Shown here piece after piece: positions 53,449 to 63,963 of a DNA stretch of 64,000 nt. The notes below the pieces were generated by a model. The model made no database searches. It worked only from the letters and a program-made list of their open reading frames with translations, and was not told where the DNA came from. Numbering within the stretch: position 1 is the stretch's first letter; every line of letters starts with the position of its first letter. This DNA comes from Reyranella soli (GTDB lineage: Bacteria > Pseudomonadota > Alphaproteobacteria > Reyranellales > Reyranellaceae): positions 55,092 through 119,091 of the forward strand of contig NZ_BKAJ01000020.1 of assembly GCF_007992495.1 (NCBI RefSeq). Reading direction: 5' to 3'. Both the position numbers and the translations under genes were made by a program.

Positions 53449-54099
53449 CTAGGGGGCGGGCGAGAAGAGGAGGGTGGCGCCCTGCGGCACCCCGGCGACC
53501 GCCACCCGGGAGCCCGCGACCGACAGGCGGCCCTCTGCGAACCAGCGCACCACCATCGGGTACAGGCGGTGTTCCTGGCGCAGGATCCGCGCAGCAAGCG
53601 TGTCGGCGGTGTCCTCCGGCAGGACCGGCACCGCGGCCTGGGCAATGATCGGGCCGGCATCGAGGTCGGCCGTGACAAAATGTACCGTGCAGCCGCTGAT
53701 GCGGGACCCGGCATCGATCGCCTGCTGCTGAACGCGCAGGCCCGGAAACGACGGCAGCAGCGAGGGATGGATGTTGACGATGCGGTTCTTCCAGTGCGTG
53801 GGAAACCACGGGCTCTGGATGCGCATGAAGCCCGCCAGGGCCACCAGGCCGACGCCGTGCTTCTCCAGTTCCGCCGACACGACGCGGTCGAAGCTCTCGC
53901 GGTCGGGAAACTCCCTGTGCGGGACCACCGCGGTCGGCACGCCGGCCTCCTGCGCGGTCTTGAGCCCGGCCGCGCTCGCCACGTTGCTCACGACGACGGC
54001 GATCTCGGCCGGATAGTCCGGCGTCCGGGCAGCCTCGATGAGTGCTGCCATGTTGCTGCCGCGGCCCGAGATCAGGATGCCGACCTTCAGCTTCGCCAT
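53449..54099 (-). CDS. purN: Phosphoribosylglycinamide formyltransferase
   Basis: 216 residues from ATG 54099. [46 protein letters not shown] (catalytic Asn and His) and [15 protein letters not shown] (catalytic Asp) are all present. It transfers formyl from 10-formyl-THF to GAR in purine synthesis. The start overlaps the purM 3' end by 13 bp, so they are co-translated. Confidence 0.97.
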   Translation of the reverse strand: MAKLKVGILISGRGSNMAALIEAARTPDYPAEIAVVVSNVASAAGLKTAQEAGVPTAVVPHREFPDRESFDRVVSAELEKHGVGLVALAGFMRIQSPWFPTHWKNRIVNIHPSLLPSFPGLRVQQQAIDAGSRISGCTVHFVTADLDAGPIIAQAAVPVLPEDTADTLAARILRQEHRLYPMVVRWFAEGRLSVAGSRVAVAGVPQGATLLFSPAP

Positions 54100-55172
54100 A
54101 GGCTCTCGGCGTGATCGACCACGCAGTCGGCTTCGCTTTGCGGTGCGGCCTCGATGCTGCCCACCGTTGTCACGCTCTCGCCGGCTTCGCTGAGCGCCGC
54201 GGCGACCTTGGCGGCATCGCCGGCCGCGGTGACGACGATCATGCCGAGCCCGCAGTTGAAAGTGCGCAGCATGTCGTCGGTCGGCACCCGGCCCGTCTCG
54301 CGCAGCCAGCGGAAGACCGCGGGCACCTGCCATTGCCGCGCATCGAGCCGCGCGCGCATTCCATCCGGCAGGCAGCGCGGCACGTTGCCGGGCAGCCCAC
54401 CGCCGGTGATGTGGGCCAGTCCCTTGATGGCGCCGGTGCTGCGGATCGTCGCCAGCAACGACTTGACGTAGATGCGCGTCGGCTCGAGCAGGACCTGGCC
54501 AAGCGATCCCTTCGCGAACGGCGCTGGGGCGGCATAACCCAGGCCACTGCGCGCCACGATACTGCGGACCAGCGAATAGCCGTTGGAATGGGCGCCGTTC
54601 GAAGCGAGCCCCAGCACCACGTCGCCCGGCGCGATGTCGGGGCGCGGCAGCAACTCGTCGCGCTCGGCCGCGCCGACCGTGAATCCCGCGAGATCGTAGT
54701 CGCCCGCGGCATACATGCCGGGCATCTCAGCAGTCTCGCCGCCGACCAGCGCACATCCGGCCTGGCGACAGCCTTCGGCGATGCCGGCGACGACACGGCG
54801 GCCGGCTTCGACGTCGAGCTTGCCGCTGGCGTAGTAGTCGAGGAAGAACAGCGGCTCGGCGCCCTGCACGACGATGTCGTTGACGCACATCGCCACCAGG
54901 TCGATGCCGACGGTGTCGGGAATGCCCGCCTCGATCGCGACCTTGAGCTTGGTGCCGACGCCGTCGGTGCCTGAGACCAGGATCGGATCCTTGAAACCGG
55001 CAGCCTTGAGATCGAACAGACCACCGAATCCGCCCAGCCCACCGATGACGCCCGATCGGTTGGTGCTGCGCGCCAACGGCTTGATGTGCTCGACCAGCGC
55101 GTCGCCTGCGTCGATGTCGACGCCGGCGTCCTTGTAGGTCAGGGGTGGGCTGTTGTGGCCTTGTTTGCTCAA
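54087..55172 (-). CDS. purM: Phosphoribosylformylglycinamidine cyclo-ligase (AIR synthase)
   Basis: 361 residues from a TTG at 55172 ([19 protein letters not shown]); an ATG at 55208 would add a 12-residue, poorly conserved extension and overlap the divergent promoter area. Core motifs are [37 protein letters not shown] and [13 protein letters not shown]. It closes the imidazole ring in purine synthesis and forms the usual purM-purN operon. The divergent DUF2066 gene starts about 59 bp away. Confidence 0.95.
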   Translation of the reverse strand: MSKQGHNSPPLTYKDAGVDIDAGDALVEHIKPLARSTNRSGVIGGLGGFGGLFDLKAAGFKDPILVSGTDGVGTKLKVAIEAGIPDTVGIDLVAMCVNDIVVQGAEPLFFLDYYASGKLDVEAGRRVVAGIAEGCRQAGCALVGGETAEMPGMYAAGDYDLAGFTVGAAERDELLPRPDIAPGDVVLGLASNGAHSNGYSLVRSIVARSGLGYAAPAPFAKGSLGQVLLEPTRIYVKSLLATIRSTGAIKGLAHITGGGLPGNVPRCLPDGMRARLDARQWQVPAVFRWLRETGRVPTDDMLRTFNCGLGMIVVTAAGDAAKVAAALSEAGESVTTVGSIEAAPQSEADCVVDHAESLWRS

Positions 55173-55230
55173 GCCGGGCTCATTCGCTAGACAGGTGGCC
55201 GCGAACATAGCCAAAAACCGGACCCCCGCA

Positions 55231-56304
55231 ATGCCGCCAGTCCGCTGGTTTTCCACGATCCTTCTCGCCCTGCTGACGGCTTTTTCCTTGTCCGGCGGCG
55301 CATTCGCCCAAGGCAGCAACACCTACACGGTGACCGGCGTCGACGTCGACGTGACCGCGCCCGACGCCGTGCAGGCGCGCCAGCAGGGCATCGCCGAGGC
55401 GCGGCGCAAGGCGGCCAAGATGCTGGTCGACCGCGTCGTGGCGCCGGAAGACCGCGCCCGCGTGACGATTCCCGGCGACGCCAGCCTCGAAGGCATGGTG
55501 CGCGGCATCGAGTTCGTGCGCGAGCGTTCCGCGCCCGGCCGCTACATCGCCACGCTCAACGTCGTGTTCCAGCCCGATCCGGTGAAAGCTTGGCTCAGCC
55601 AGGCCGGCGTCAAGGTCGCTGAGACGGTGTCGCGTCCGGCGCTGGTCATTCCGCTGTGGAAGGGCCAGGCGGGCGTCGAGCCGCTCAACGATAGCAACGC
55701 CTGGCGCGAGGCCTGGCGGACGCTCGACACCTCCAGCAGCGCCGTGCCGGTGACGGTGCTGCGCGGCGACCAACTCGACCAGAACGCCGTGACGGCCGAG
55801 GAGCTGTATGTTGGCGATGTCTCGGCTCTCGCCCGCCTCAACGAGCGCTATCGCGCGCCGACCATCGTCGTGGCGATCGTCGAGGGCAGCAAGGATGGTG
55901 GACCTCTGACCGTCGGCGGCCTGCGCTACGACGCGCAGACCGGTGCGCGCAGCGAGATCCCGCGGACGACGGTCCCCGATTCGACGCAGCTTGCCACCGC
56001 CGCTCAGCAGATCCATCAGAAGCTCGACGAGCAATGGCGTAGCGTCGCCACGGTGCGCCGCGATTCGCAGGACACACTCGACGTCTATGTGCCGATCCGG
56101 GCACTCGGCGACTGGGTGCAGGTGCGCCAGCGGCTGGGCAGTGTGCCGGCGGTGAAGGGCGTGGTCGTGCGTCAGCTCGAATCCGATCGCGCCGAGCTCC
56201 GCCTGGAATATTTCGGTACCACCGATGAGCTGCAGCGCACGCTGGCCTCGGCCGGCCTGGTGCTCGACAAGGATGCCGACAAGTGGCGATTGCAGGTCCG
56301 CTGA
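55231..56304 (+). CDS. DUF2066 domain secreted protein
   Basis: 357 residues from ATG 55231. An N-terminal signal peptide ([20 protein letters not shown], then FAQ) precedes [20 protein letters not shown] and [20 protein letters not shown]. The order purM, DUF2066, AI-2E permease, hdaA recurs in alphaproteobacteria. The function is unknown. It would be periplasmic. Confidence 0.85.
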   Translation: MPPVRWFSTILLALLTAFSLSGGAFAQGSNTYTVTGVDVDVTAPDAVQARQQGIAEARRKAAKMLVDRVVAPEDRARVTIPGDASLEGMVRGIEFVRERSAPGRYIATLNVVFQPDPVKAWLSQAGVKVAETVSRPALVIPLWKGQAGVEPLNDSNAWREAWRTLDTSSSAVPVTVLRGDQLDQNAVTAEELYVGDVSALARLNERYRAPTIVVAIVEGSKDGGPLTVGGLRYDAQTGARSEIPRTTVPDSTQLATAAQQIHQKLDEQWRSVATVRRDSQDTLDVYVPIRALGDWVQVRQRLGSVPAVKGVVVRQLESDRAELRLEYFGTTDELQRTLASAGLVLDKDADKWRLQVR

Positions 56305-56326
56305 TCTCGGCTGGGCGGGCTGAAGG

Positions 56327-57409
56327 ATGACCGTGATCAGCCCGTCGGCGCGCTGGCGCTTCTGGGTGGCGATGGCCGCCGTCTTCCTGCTGCTGCTGTG
56401 GCTACTGAACGATATTCTGCTGCCCTTCGTGGTCGGCGTCGTCGTTGCTTATTTTCTCGATCCGGTCGTCGTGCGCCTGCAGCGGCTCGGCATGTCGCGC
56501 ACCTGGGCGACGACCTCCGTCACGGTTCTGGCGGTGCTCATCGCCGTCGGCGTGGCGATGGCCATCCTGCCGCCGCTGTTCAGCCAGCTTCAGTCGCTGA
56601 TCCTGAGCTTCCCCGACTACACGGTGAAGCTGGCGGCGCGGATAACGCCGCTGATCGACCCGATCCGGGAGCGGCTCAACCTGCCTCCGCTCAGCCTCCA
56701 CGAACTGCAGGCCGAGCTGACCCAGCGCGCCGGCCAGGTGCTGTCGGTCGCCGGGGCCGTTGCCGGCAAGCTGGCGCAGGGCGGCCTCGCCTTCTTCAAC
56801 CTGCTGGCGCTGCTGTTCCTGACGCCGGTCGTGACCTTCTACCTGCTGCGTGACTGGGAGAGGCTTGTCGATGCAATCGACGGCGCCTTGCCGCGCGACA
56901 ATGCCGACACGATCCGCAAGCTCGCCCACGAATCCAACGCCGCTATCGCCGGCTATGTGCGTGGGCAGGCCCTGGTCTGCATCTCGCTCGGCAGCATCTA
57001 TGCCATCGGCCTGTCGCTGGTCGGCCTGAAGTTCGGCCTGGTGATTGGCCTGATCGCCGGCGCCATCTCGTTCATCCCCTTTGTCGGCACCTTCGTCGGC
57101 GCGGTGATGGCGTTGGGCATGGCGCTTGTGCAGTTCCCGCCGGACTGGATAGGCGTCGTGAAGGTCGCTGTCGTCTTCCTGGTCGGCCAGATGTTGGAGG
57201 GCAACGTGCTCTCGCCCAAGCTGGTCGGCGACAGGGTGGGGCTGCATCCGGTGTGGATCATGTTCGCCCTGCTGGCAGGCGGTGCGCTGTTCGGCTTCGT
57301 CGGCGTGCTGATCGCCGTCCCGGTGGCGGCCGTGGTCGGCGTGCTGGTGCGTCACCTGATCAGCCGCTACCGCGACAGTCAGTACTATCGCGGCGCCGAT
57401 GCCGGTTGA
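56327..57409 (+). CDS. AI-2E family transporter (PerM/YdiK-like)
   Basis: 360 residues with about eight membrane segments: FWVAMAAVFLLLLWLLNDIL, VVAYFLDPVVVRLQRLG, the long periplasmic loop PLFSQLQSLILSFPDYTVKL, and later LIAGAISFIPFVGTFVGAVM, EGNVLSPKLVGDRVGLHP. This is the standard family plan. The substrate of such proteins is mostly unknown. It is followed by hdaA after 3 bp. Confidence 0.93.
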   Translation: MTVISPSARWRFWVAMAAVFLLLLWLLNDILLPFVVGVVVAYFLDPVVVRLQRLGMSRTWATTSVTVLAVLIAVGVAMAILPPLFSQLQSLILSFPDYTVKLAARITPLIDPIRERLNLPPLSLHELQAELTQRAGQVLSVAGAVAGKLAQGGLAFFNLLALLFLTPVVTFYLLRDWERLVDAIDGALPRDNADTIRKLAHESNAAIAGYVRGQALVCISLGSIYAIGLSLVGLKFGLVIGLIAGAISFIPFVGTFVGAVMALGMALVQFPPDWIGVVKVAVVFLVGQMLEGNVLSPKLVGDRVGLHPVWIMFALLAGGALFGFVGVLIAVPVAAVVGVLVRHLISRYRDSQYYRGADAG

Positions 57410-57412
57410 GCG

Positions 57413-58096
57413 ATGGCCCGCCAGCTCACTTTCGACCTCGCCCTGCCGCCACCGACCTATGCCCGCGAGGACTTCGTGGTGGCCGACGGTAATCGCGAGG
57501 CGCTGGCCTGGATCGATCGCTGGCCCGACTGGCCGGCGCCGGCGCTGGCGCTGGGCGGCCCGCCGGGCTGCGGCAAGACCCACTTGGCCCGCATCTGGGC
57601 GGAGCGCGCCGGCGCACTGGTGATCGAGGGCAGGGACCTCGACGGCAAGAGCGTCGCCGATCTGTCGGAACTGATCGCGGCATCGCCCACGATCGCGATC
57701 GACGATGCCCAGGATGCGCCTGAGCGCGCGCTGTTCCATCTCTATAATCTCGCGCGCGAGCACCGCGGCTATCTGCTGGTGGTCGCCCAGGCTCTGCCAG
57801 CGCACTGGCAGATCTCCCTGCCGGATCTCGCCTCGCGGCTGCGCGCGGCGCCTGCCGTCGCCGTGGCGGCGCCGGACGACGAGCTGCTGGGCTCGATCAT
57901 CCTGAAGCAGCTCGCTGATCGGCAATTGCACGCGGCGCCTGGCGTCGTGCACTATCTCGTGTCGCACATGGAGCGTTCCGCCGAAGCGGCGCGCCGCGTG
58001 GTCGCGGCTCTCGACCGGCGCGCGCTGGCCGAGCGCCGCGAGATCGACCGCAGGCTGGCGGCCGACGTGCTGGCTGAGCTGTCGGCGTCGCCCTGA
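57413..58096 (+). CDS. hdaA: DnaA-related regulatory inactivation protein HdaA
   Basis: 227 residues. QLTFDLALPPP at residues 4-14 fits the beta-clamp binding motif of Hda. Walker A is LGGPPGCGKTHLARI and Walker B TIAIDDAQD. The C-terminal arm has no DNA-binding DnaA domain IV. Hda proteins promote DnaA-ATP hydrolysis to limit re-initiation. Position beside AI-2E and ppk genes is typical for alphaproteobacteria. Confidence 0.87.
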   Translation: MARQLTFDLALPPPTYAREDFVVADGNREALAWIDRWPDWPAPALALGGPPGCGKTHLARIWAERAGALVIEGRDLDGKSVADLSELIAASPTIAIDDAQDAPERALFHLYNLAREHRGYLLVVAQALPAHWQISLPDLASRLRAAPAVAVAAPDDELLGSIILKQLADRQLHAAPGVVHYLVSHMERSAEAARRVVAALDRRALAERREIDRRLAADVLAELSASP

Positions 58097-58119
58097 GCGG
58101 CGCGAGGGAGGGGACAAGA

Positions 58120-58581
58120 ATGAGAAGCATGTTGCTGGCCGCGTTGCTCGGCATGCTGGCGTCGAGCGCCTCGGCGCAGCAGGGTACGGTGATGGGCACC
58201 TGGCTCACGGCATCGGGCAAGGCGCAGGTCCGCATCGCGGCGTGCGCCGACGCCAAGATTGGGCCGATCTGCGGCACGATCGTCGCCCTGATCGAACCGC
58301 GCGGGCCGGACGGCACTGTCGTCTCGCCGGAGGTGGCGACCGACTGGCGCAACACCGATTCGGCGCTGCGCGGCCGCAAGGTGCTGGGCATGCCGCTGAT
58401 CTGGGGCTTCAAGAAGACCTCGGATCCCAACACCTTCGAGGAAGGCCAGATCTACAACGGCGAGAACGGCAAGATCTACAACGCCAACATCAGCCTGCAG
58501 CCGGACGGCAAGCTGCGCCTGCGCGGCTATGTCGGGGCGCCGATGTTCGGCGAAACGCAACTTTGGACTCGCGTGAATTAA
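58120..58581 (+). CDS. DUF2147 domain secreted protein
   Basis: 153 residues from ATG 58120, with GAGGGAGGGGAC upstream. A signal peptide ([19 protein letters not shown]) is followed by GTWLTASGKAQVRIAACAD, GRKVLGMPLIWGFK and EEGQIYNGENGKIYNANI, the DUF2147 fingerprint. It is a small secreted protein; its role is unknown. Confidence 0.87.
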   Translation: MRSMLLAALLGMLASSASAQQGTVMGTWLTASGKAQVRIAACADAKIGPICGTIVALIEPRGPDGTVVSPEVATDWRNTDSALRGRKVLGMPLIWGFKKTSDPNTFEEGQIYNGENGKIYNANISLQPDGKLRLRGYVGAPMFGETQLWTRVN

Positions 58582-58593
58582 AGGAGCGAAGCG

Positions 58594-59373
58594 ATGGACA
58601 TGGGCATCAAAGGCCGCAAGGCGATCGTCTGCGCGGCAAGCAAGGGATTGGGCAAGGGCTGCGCCATGGCATTGGCGGAAGAAGGCGTCGATCTGGTAAT
58701 CAACGCGCGCACCAAGGCCGAGCTCGAGGCGACAGCGGAGGAGATCCGCAAGAAGACCGGCGTGAAGGTGACGCCGATCGCCGTCGACGTCACGACCGAT
58801 GCCGGCCGCAAGCAGGTGCTCGCGGCCTGTCCGGAGCCTGACATCATCATCAACAATGCCGGCGGCCCGCCGCCCGGTGACTTCCGCGACTGGGATCGCG
58901 ATGCCTGGATCAAGGCGATCGACGCCAACATGCTAACGCCCATCGAGTTCATCAAGGCGTCGGTCGACGGCATGATGAAGAGGGGCTTCGGTCGCATCGT
59001 GAACATCACGTCGAGCTCAGTGAAGGCGCCGATCGACATCCTTGGCCTCAGCAACGGCGCGCGATCGGGCCTCACCGGCTTCGTCGCCGGCGTGGCGCGA
59101 GTCACGGTACGCCATGGCGTCACCATCAACGGGCTGCTGCCGGGACCGTTCGCCACCGACCGCCTGCGCGGCACCTATCGGGCACGCGCCGCCAAGAGCG
59201 GCAAGAGCTACGAGGAGGAGTACAACGCGGGCGCCAAGATGAACCCGGCCGGCCGCTTCGGTACGCCGGAGGAGTTCGGCGCCGCCTGCGCCTTCCTGTG
59301 CAGCGTGCACGCGAGCTACATTACCGGCCAGAACCTGCTGATGGACGGCGGGCAGTATCCGGGGACGTACTAG
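58594..59373 (+). CDS. Short-chain dehydrogenase/reductase with altered active site
   Basis: 259 residues, with GGAG upstream. The Rossmann motif is AIVCAASKGLGKGCAMALAE and NNAGGPP follows. The catalytic YxxxK is replaced: in DILGLSNGARSGLTGF Tyr is Leu and Lys is Arg. Ser of VNITSSSVKAP remains. Similar LSNxxR variants exist in other SDRs, so it is a subfamily, but the reaction is uncertain. MDGGQYPGTY closes the protein normally. Confidence 0.87.
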   Translation: MDMGIKGRKAIVCAASKGLGKGCAMALAEEGVDLVINARTKAELEATAEEIRKKTGVKVTPIAVDVTTDAGRKQVLAACPEPDIIINNAGGPPPGDFRDWDRDAWIKAIDANMLTPIEFIKASVDGMMKRGFGRIVNITSSSVKAPIDILGLSNGARSGLTGFVAGVARVTVRHGVTINGLLPGPFATDRLRGTYRARAAKSGKSYEEEYNAGAKMNPAGRFGTPEEFGAACAFLCSVHASYITGQNLLMDGGQYPGTY

Positions 59374-59379
59374 TCTTAC

Positions 59380-59480
59380 GTCTTCCGGACCGCGCGCGTC
59401 CCCGCGCGCCTCATGATCATGAGCGCGCGGTCCGGAAGAGCTTGATCATGAGCCGGTCAGAGGCCGGCGGTCCGGAAGAC
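59380..59480. repeat. Complex hairpin repeat between convergent SDR and SixA genes
   Basis: 16-bp arms (59382-59397 and 59423-59438) flank TCATGATCATGA (59411-59422). A third copy of the arm, in the right-hand orientation, lies at 59467-59480 and is the exact complement of 59380-59393. The element abuts the SixA stop. The core resembles the other REP-like elements. Confidence 0.88.
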
Positions 59481-60004
59481 TAGGTGACTGCCAAGTCGCG
59501 CGGGCGGACGAACTCCAGGAGCTTCGCCGAGCCCGGCTTGAGCTCGCGCCACGAGCCGTCCGGCGCGCGCAGGACGGCCAGGGCGCCGGTCGGGTATTTC
59601 GCTCGCAGCGCGGCCAGCGCGTCGGATGGGCCATCGCCGGCCAGGTCGGCCGCAAGCTGGCCGATCCCGTCATTGTGACCGATCAGCAGCACCGTCGGCA
59701 CGTTGTCGGCCACGGCCTGCAGGCGGCCCAGCAGGGCGTCCTCTGAGGCGAGGTATAGGCCGTTCTCCAGCGAAATCGGGGGCGCGGGGCCTTCCAGCCG
59801 CTTCAGGAGCGGCGCCAGCGTCTGGCGCGTCCGCATGGCCGTGGAGCACAGGATCAGGTCGGGGCGGGGGCCCTGGCGGGCGATATGGTCGGCCATGGCC
59901 TTGGCCGACCGCTCGCCACGCCCGTTCAGGGGGCGGTCATGGTCCTCCAGCCGGGGGTCGCTCCAGGCCGATTTCGCGTGCCGCAAGAGAAGCAGGGTCT
60001 TCAT
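59480..60004 (-). CDS. Histidine phosphatase (SixA-like)
   Basis: 174 residues from ATG 60004 (ATG 60019 possible). LLLLRHAKSAWSD is the RHG-type catalytic motif and LLIGHNDGIGQLAADL has the second His. This suits SixA, which removes phosphate from phosphohistidine. It is divergent from ppk, 85 bp apart. Confidence 0.87.
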   Translation of the reverse strand: MKTLLLLRHAKSAWSDPRLEDHDRPLNGRGERSAKAMADHIARQGPRPDLILCSTAMRTRQTLAPLLKRLEGPAPPISLENGLYLASEDALLGRLQAVADNVPTVLLIGHNDGIGQLAADLAGDGPSDALAALRAKYPTGALAVLRAPDGSWRELKPGSAKLLEFVRPRDLAVT

Positions 60005-60089
60005 GGGCTGATCTGGCAAAAATCCTTGTGGAACAAGAGCTTATTGAATTGCCATGACACCGTCATGTCGAGGGTTTACCGTTTCCCAT

Positions 60090-62258
60090 ATGGACGCCCT
60101 CAATACGACCGCCAGCGAAGTCGCCCCGGGCCTCGAGATTACACCCGACAGCCCGCGCCGCTTCATCAATCGTGAACTGTCGTGGCTCGCCTTCAACATG
60201 CGGGTGTTGGAGGAGGCCAGCAACCAGCGCCAGCCCCTGCTGGAGCGCGTGCGCTTCCTGTCGATCTCGGCCGACAACCTCGACGAGTTCTACATGGTCC
60301 GGGTGGCCGGCCTGGTCGACATGCTGCAGACCCGTTCGTCGCTGCTCAGCGACGACGGCATGAGTGCGGCCGAGCAGCTCGTCGCCATCCGCGAGCGCGC
60401 CTCGACCCTGATGGCCCGCCAGCAGGAGGTATGGGCCAATCTGCAGGACGAGCTGCGCGAGGCCGGCATCGCCGTTCTCGACCCGTCCGAGCTCACTGAC
60501 GGGGAGCGCACCTGGCTGGACCAGTATTTCATCGACCAGGTCTTTCCGATCCTGACGCCGCTTGCCATCGATCCGGCGCATCCCTTTCCCTTCATCCCCA
60601 ACGGCGGCTTCTCGACCATCCTGAAGCTGCAGCGCAGGGACGACCGCCGGCCGCTGATGGCGCTGCTGCCGCTGCCGCCGCAGGTCGACCGCTTCGTGCG
60701 CCTGCCCGGCTCGTCGATCCGCTTCCTGTCGCTGGAAGACCTTGTCGACATCTACCTGCCGCGCCTGTTCCCGGGATACGAGGTGATCGAGCGCGCCGTC
60801 TTCCGACTGATCCGCGACAGCGACGTCGAGATCAACGAGGAAGCCGAGGATCTGGTGCTGCTCTACGAGAGCGCCCTGAAGCGCCGCCGCCGCGGCGATT
60901 TGATCTCGATCTCGGTCAACTCGGCCATGCCGGCCGAATTGCGCGACTTCCTGTTCGACCAGCTCGAGATCCCGGCCCAGACTCCGACCGTCCACGTCTT
61001 CCATCTCGATCGTATGCTCAACATCGGTGACGTGAAGGCGGTGATCATCGACGACCGGCCGGACCTCACGTTCGAGCCCTACGCCGTGCGCTTTCCCGAG
61101 CGCATCCGCGACTTCGGCGGCGATTGCTTCGCCGCCATCCGTGCCAAGGACATCGTCGTCCATCATCCGTACGAGAGCTTCGACGTCGTCGTGCAGTTCC
61201 TGCGCCAGGCGGCGCGCGATCCGGCCGTTGTGGCGATCAAGCAAACGCTCTACCGCACCAGCCACGATTCGCCGATCGTCAAGGAGCTGATCTCGGCGGC
61301 CGAGGCCGGCAAGACGGTGACGGCGCTGGTCGAGCTCAAGGCGCGCTTCGACGAGGAGGCCAACATCCGCTGGGCGCGCGATCTCGAGCGCGCCGGCGTT
61401 CAGGTCGTCTACGGCTTCATCGACCTCAAGACCCACGCCAAGGTCTCGATGGTGGTGCGGCGCGAGGCGCAGGCCACGCGCACCTACGTGCATTTCGGCA
61501 CAGGCAACTATCACCCGATCACCGCGCGCATCTACACCGACCTGTCGTTCTTCACCTGCGATCCTGCGATGTGCCGCGACGCGGCGCGCCTGTTCAACTA
61601 CATGACGGGCTACGCCCGGCCCGAGCGGATGGAGAAGATCTCCTTTGCGCCGGTGACGCTCAGGCCCGACCTCTACAGCCTGATCGATGCCGAGATCGAC
61701 AATGCCAAGACTGGCCGTCACGCCGCGATCTGGGCCAAGCTCAACTCGCTGGTCGACGGCAAGCTGATCGACCGGCTCTATGCCGCGTCGCAGGCCGGCG
61801 TTCAGATCGATCTCGTTGTGCGCGGCATCTGCTGCCTCAGGCCCGGCGTGCCTGGCCTGAGCGAGCATATCCGCGTCAAGAGCATGATCGGCCGCTTCCT
61901 CGAGCATGCTCGCATCGTCTGCTTCGGCAACGGCAAGCCCTTGCCGTCGCCCGATGCCAAAGTCTTCATCTCCTCGGCCGACTGGATGCCGCGCAACCTC
62001 GACCGTCGCGTCGAACTGCTCTGCCCGGTCGAGAATCCGACGGTGCACGAGCAGGTGCTCGACCAGATCATGGTCGCCAACCTCAAGGACGACGGCCAGA
62101 GCTGGATCATGGCGGCCGACGGCACCTACAGCCGACCGCCGGTCGCCAAGGAACCTTTCATCGCGCATCACTATTTCATGACCAACCCGTCGCTCTCGGG
62201 CCGAGGCAGTGCCCTGAAACTGAGCGGCGCCGTGCCGCGGCTGGTCCTGAGTTCCTGA
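60090..62258 (+). CDS. ppk: Polyphosphate kinase 1
   Basis: 722 residues from ATG 60090. [19 protein letters not shown] at the N-terminus, [32 protein letters not shown] (with the phospho-accepting His) and [12 protein letters not shown] are diagnostic. It makes polyphosphate from ATP reversibly. The ppx gene follows across a repeat-containing 201-bp gap. Confidence 0.97.
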   Translation: MDALNTTASEVAPGLEITPDSPRRFINRELSWLAFNMRVLEEASNQRQPLLERVRFLSISADNLDEFYMVRVAGLVDMLQTRSSLLSDDGMSAAEQLVAIRERASTLMARQQEVWANLQDELREAGIAVLDPSELTDGERTWLDQYFIDQVFPILTPLAIDPAHPFPFIPNGGFSTILKLQRRDDRRPLMALLPLPPQVDRFVRLPGSSIRFLSLEDLVDIYLPRLFPGYEVIERAVFRLIRDSDVEINEEAEDLVLLYESALKRRRRGDLISISVNSAMPAELRDFLFDQLEIPAQTPTVHVFHLDRMLNIGDVKAVIIDDRPDLTFEPYAVRFPERIRDFGGDCFAAIRAKDIVVHHPYESFDVVVQFLRQAARDPAVVAIKQTLYRTSHDSPIVKELISAAEAGKTVTALVELKARFDEEANIRWARDLERAGVQVVYGFIDLKTHAKVSMVVRREAQATRTYVHFGTGNYHPITARIYTDLSFFTCDPAMCRDAARLFNYMTGYARPERMEKISFAPVTLRPDLYSLIDAEIDNAKTGRHAAIWAKLNSLVDGKLIDRLYAASQAGVQIDLVVRGICCLRPGVPGLSEHIRVKSMIGRFLEHARIVCFGNGKPLPSPDAKVFISSADWMPRNLDRRVELLCPVENPTVHEQVLDQIMVANLKDDGQSWIMAADGTYSRPPVAKEPFIAHHYFMTNPSLSGRGSALKLSGAVPRLVLSS

Positions 62259-62300
62259 ATCTGCACGACGTGATCTTTATCGGGCTCCGCTCCCCCGATA

Positions 62301-62361
62301 GGGGGAGAGGTTGGGTGAGGGGGCTACGCACGTCGATTCCCCCTCACCTAGCCTCTCCCCC
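62301..62361. repeat. Long inverted repeat in the ppk-ppx gap
   Basis: Two 23-bp arms (62301-62323 and 62339-62361) pair with two G-T wobbles around a 15-bp loop. The arm has GGGGGAGAGG and CCCCCTCACC at its ends, the type of dispersed palindrome common in high-GC genomes. Confidence 0.9.
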
Positions 62362-62459
62362 TAGCGGGGGAGAGGAACTTGATGTGCGTCCTTTAGCGGC
62401 GTCGGGTCGCGGTCGAATCGCCCATGCAATTCCATGCGGTTTCGGTTAGACGGACGCGC

Positions 62460-63962
62460 ATGGACGGTGAGGCAACCGCGGGTCCGGGCCCCGACAGTAC
62501 CCTAGGCAAGGGCCGCGTCGGCATCATCGACGTCGGCTCGAACTCGATCCGTCTCGTTGTCTACGAGCGCGCGAGCCGTGCGCCGCTGCCGGTGTTCAAC
62601 GAGAAAGTGCTGTGCGGCTTGGCGAGGGGGTTGGACGCCACCGGCCGGCTCAATCCCGAAGGCGTCGAGATGGCACTGGCCAACATCGACCGCTTCACCA
62701 CGCTCGCCCACAACATGAAGGTGACGTCGCTCGACCTGCTGGCGACGGCGGCGGTGCGCGATGCCGCCGACGGTGCGGACTTCATGCGCGAGTTGGCGAG
62801 CCGGCCCGGCATCAAGCCGCATATCGTGAGCGGCCAGGACGAGGCGCGCTTCTCGGGCTACGGCGTGATCTGCGGCATGCCCGACGCCTCGGGCGTGATG
62901 GGCGACCTGGGCGGCGGCAGCCTTGAGCTGGTGGCCGTGGGGCAGGGCCGGTTGGGCGCCTCCAGCACCCTGCCGGTGGGTCCGCTCAGGCTGATGTCGT
63001 CGGGCAGAGGCGATCCCAAGAAGATCGTCGTCGACGCCATCGAGAACGTGCGCTGGCTGCGCGAGGAGACCGGCAAGACTTTCTACGCCGTGGGCGGCGC
63101 CTGGCGTTCCTTCGCGCGCCTGCACATGGAACAGGCGGGTTATCCGCTGCACATCATCCATCACTACGACATCCCGGCCGAGGAAGCGCGCGCGGTGGCA
63201 CGCCTGATCGCCGTGCAAAGTGCCAAGTCGCTGGAGAAGATGCCGGGCGTGTCGCGCCGGCGCACCGATACCCTGCCGCTCGCCTGCCTGGCGCTCGACC
63301 GGCTGCTGGCGGCGCTCAAGCCGCGCAACGTGGTGTTCTCCGCCTTCGGCCTGCGCGAGGGGTTCTATTATTCGCGGCTGAGCGAAGCGGAGCGGGCGCG
63401 CCATCCCCTGATCGCCTTCGCCGAGGAGCAGGGCGCCGACTGGCGGCGCTTCGATTTGGCGCCGGCGGAGATCTTCGACTGGCTGACCCCGGTGTTCGCC
63501 GGCGAAAGCGAGGCCGAGCGCGTCCTACGCACGGCGGCCTGTCATCTCAGCGATATCTCGTGGAACGACCATCCCGACTATCGCGCCGAGCAGGCCTATA
63601 TTCGCGTCCTGCACCTGCCGGCGCCGGGCATGAGCCATCGCGAGCGCGCCGTCCTCGCGATGACGCTGGCCTACCGCTACAAGAGCGATCCCAAGGCGGC
63701 GATGCTCGACACCGCGCTGCACCTGACCGACGGCAGGAGCCGCGCCTATGCCCGCCGTCTCGGCGCCTGCCTCAGGCTCGCCTACAACCTGAGCGGCGGC
63801 GCGCCTGGGCTGCTGCCGCAGGTCCAGCTGCGCCGCACCGAGCGCCAACTGCGCCTGCTCGTGCCGCCCGCCGCCAAGGGCAGCCTGGGCGACGTGACCG
63901 CGCGGCGCCTGGAGAGCGCGGCGGAAGCGTTCGACCTGGAACCGGTGATCGTCACGTCATAG
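62460..63962 (+). CDS. ppx: Exopolyphosphatase (Ppx/GppA family)
   Basis: 500 residues from ATG 62460 (ATG 62424 possible). GIIDVGSNSIRLVVYER is the first phosphate loop, ATAAVRDAADGADFMREL and GDLGGGSLELVAVGQG the second. It degrades polyphosphate, pairing with ppk. The stop is followed at once by a REP-like repeat. Confidence 0.95.
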   Translation: MDGEATAGPGPDSTLGKGRVGIIDVGSNSIRLVVYERASRAPLPVFNEKVLCGLARGLDATGRLNPEGVEMALANIDRFTTLAHNMKVTSLDLLATAAVRDAADGADFMRELASRPGIKPHIVSGQDEARFSGYGVICGMPDASGVMGDLGGGSLELVAVGQGRLGASSTLPVGPLRLMSSGRGDPKKIVVDAIENVRWLREETGKTFYAVGGAWRSFARLHMEQAGYPLHIIHHYDIPAEEARAVARLIAVQSAKSLEKMPGVSRRRTDTLPLACLALDRLLAALKPRNVVFSAFGLREGFYYSRLSEAERARHPLIAFAEEQGADWRRFDLAPAEIFDWLTPVFAGESEAERVLRTAACHLSDISWNDHPDYRAEQAYIRVLHLPAPGMSHRERAVLAMTLAYRYKSDPKAAMLDTALHLTDGRSRAYARRLGACLRLAYNLSGGAPGLLPQVQLRRTERQLRLLVPPAAKGSLGDVTARRLESAAEAFDLEPVIVTS

Positions 63963-63963
63963 C

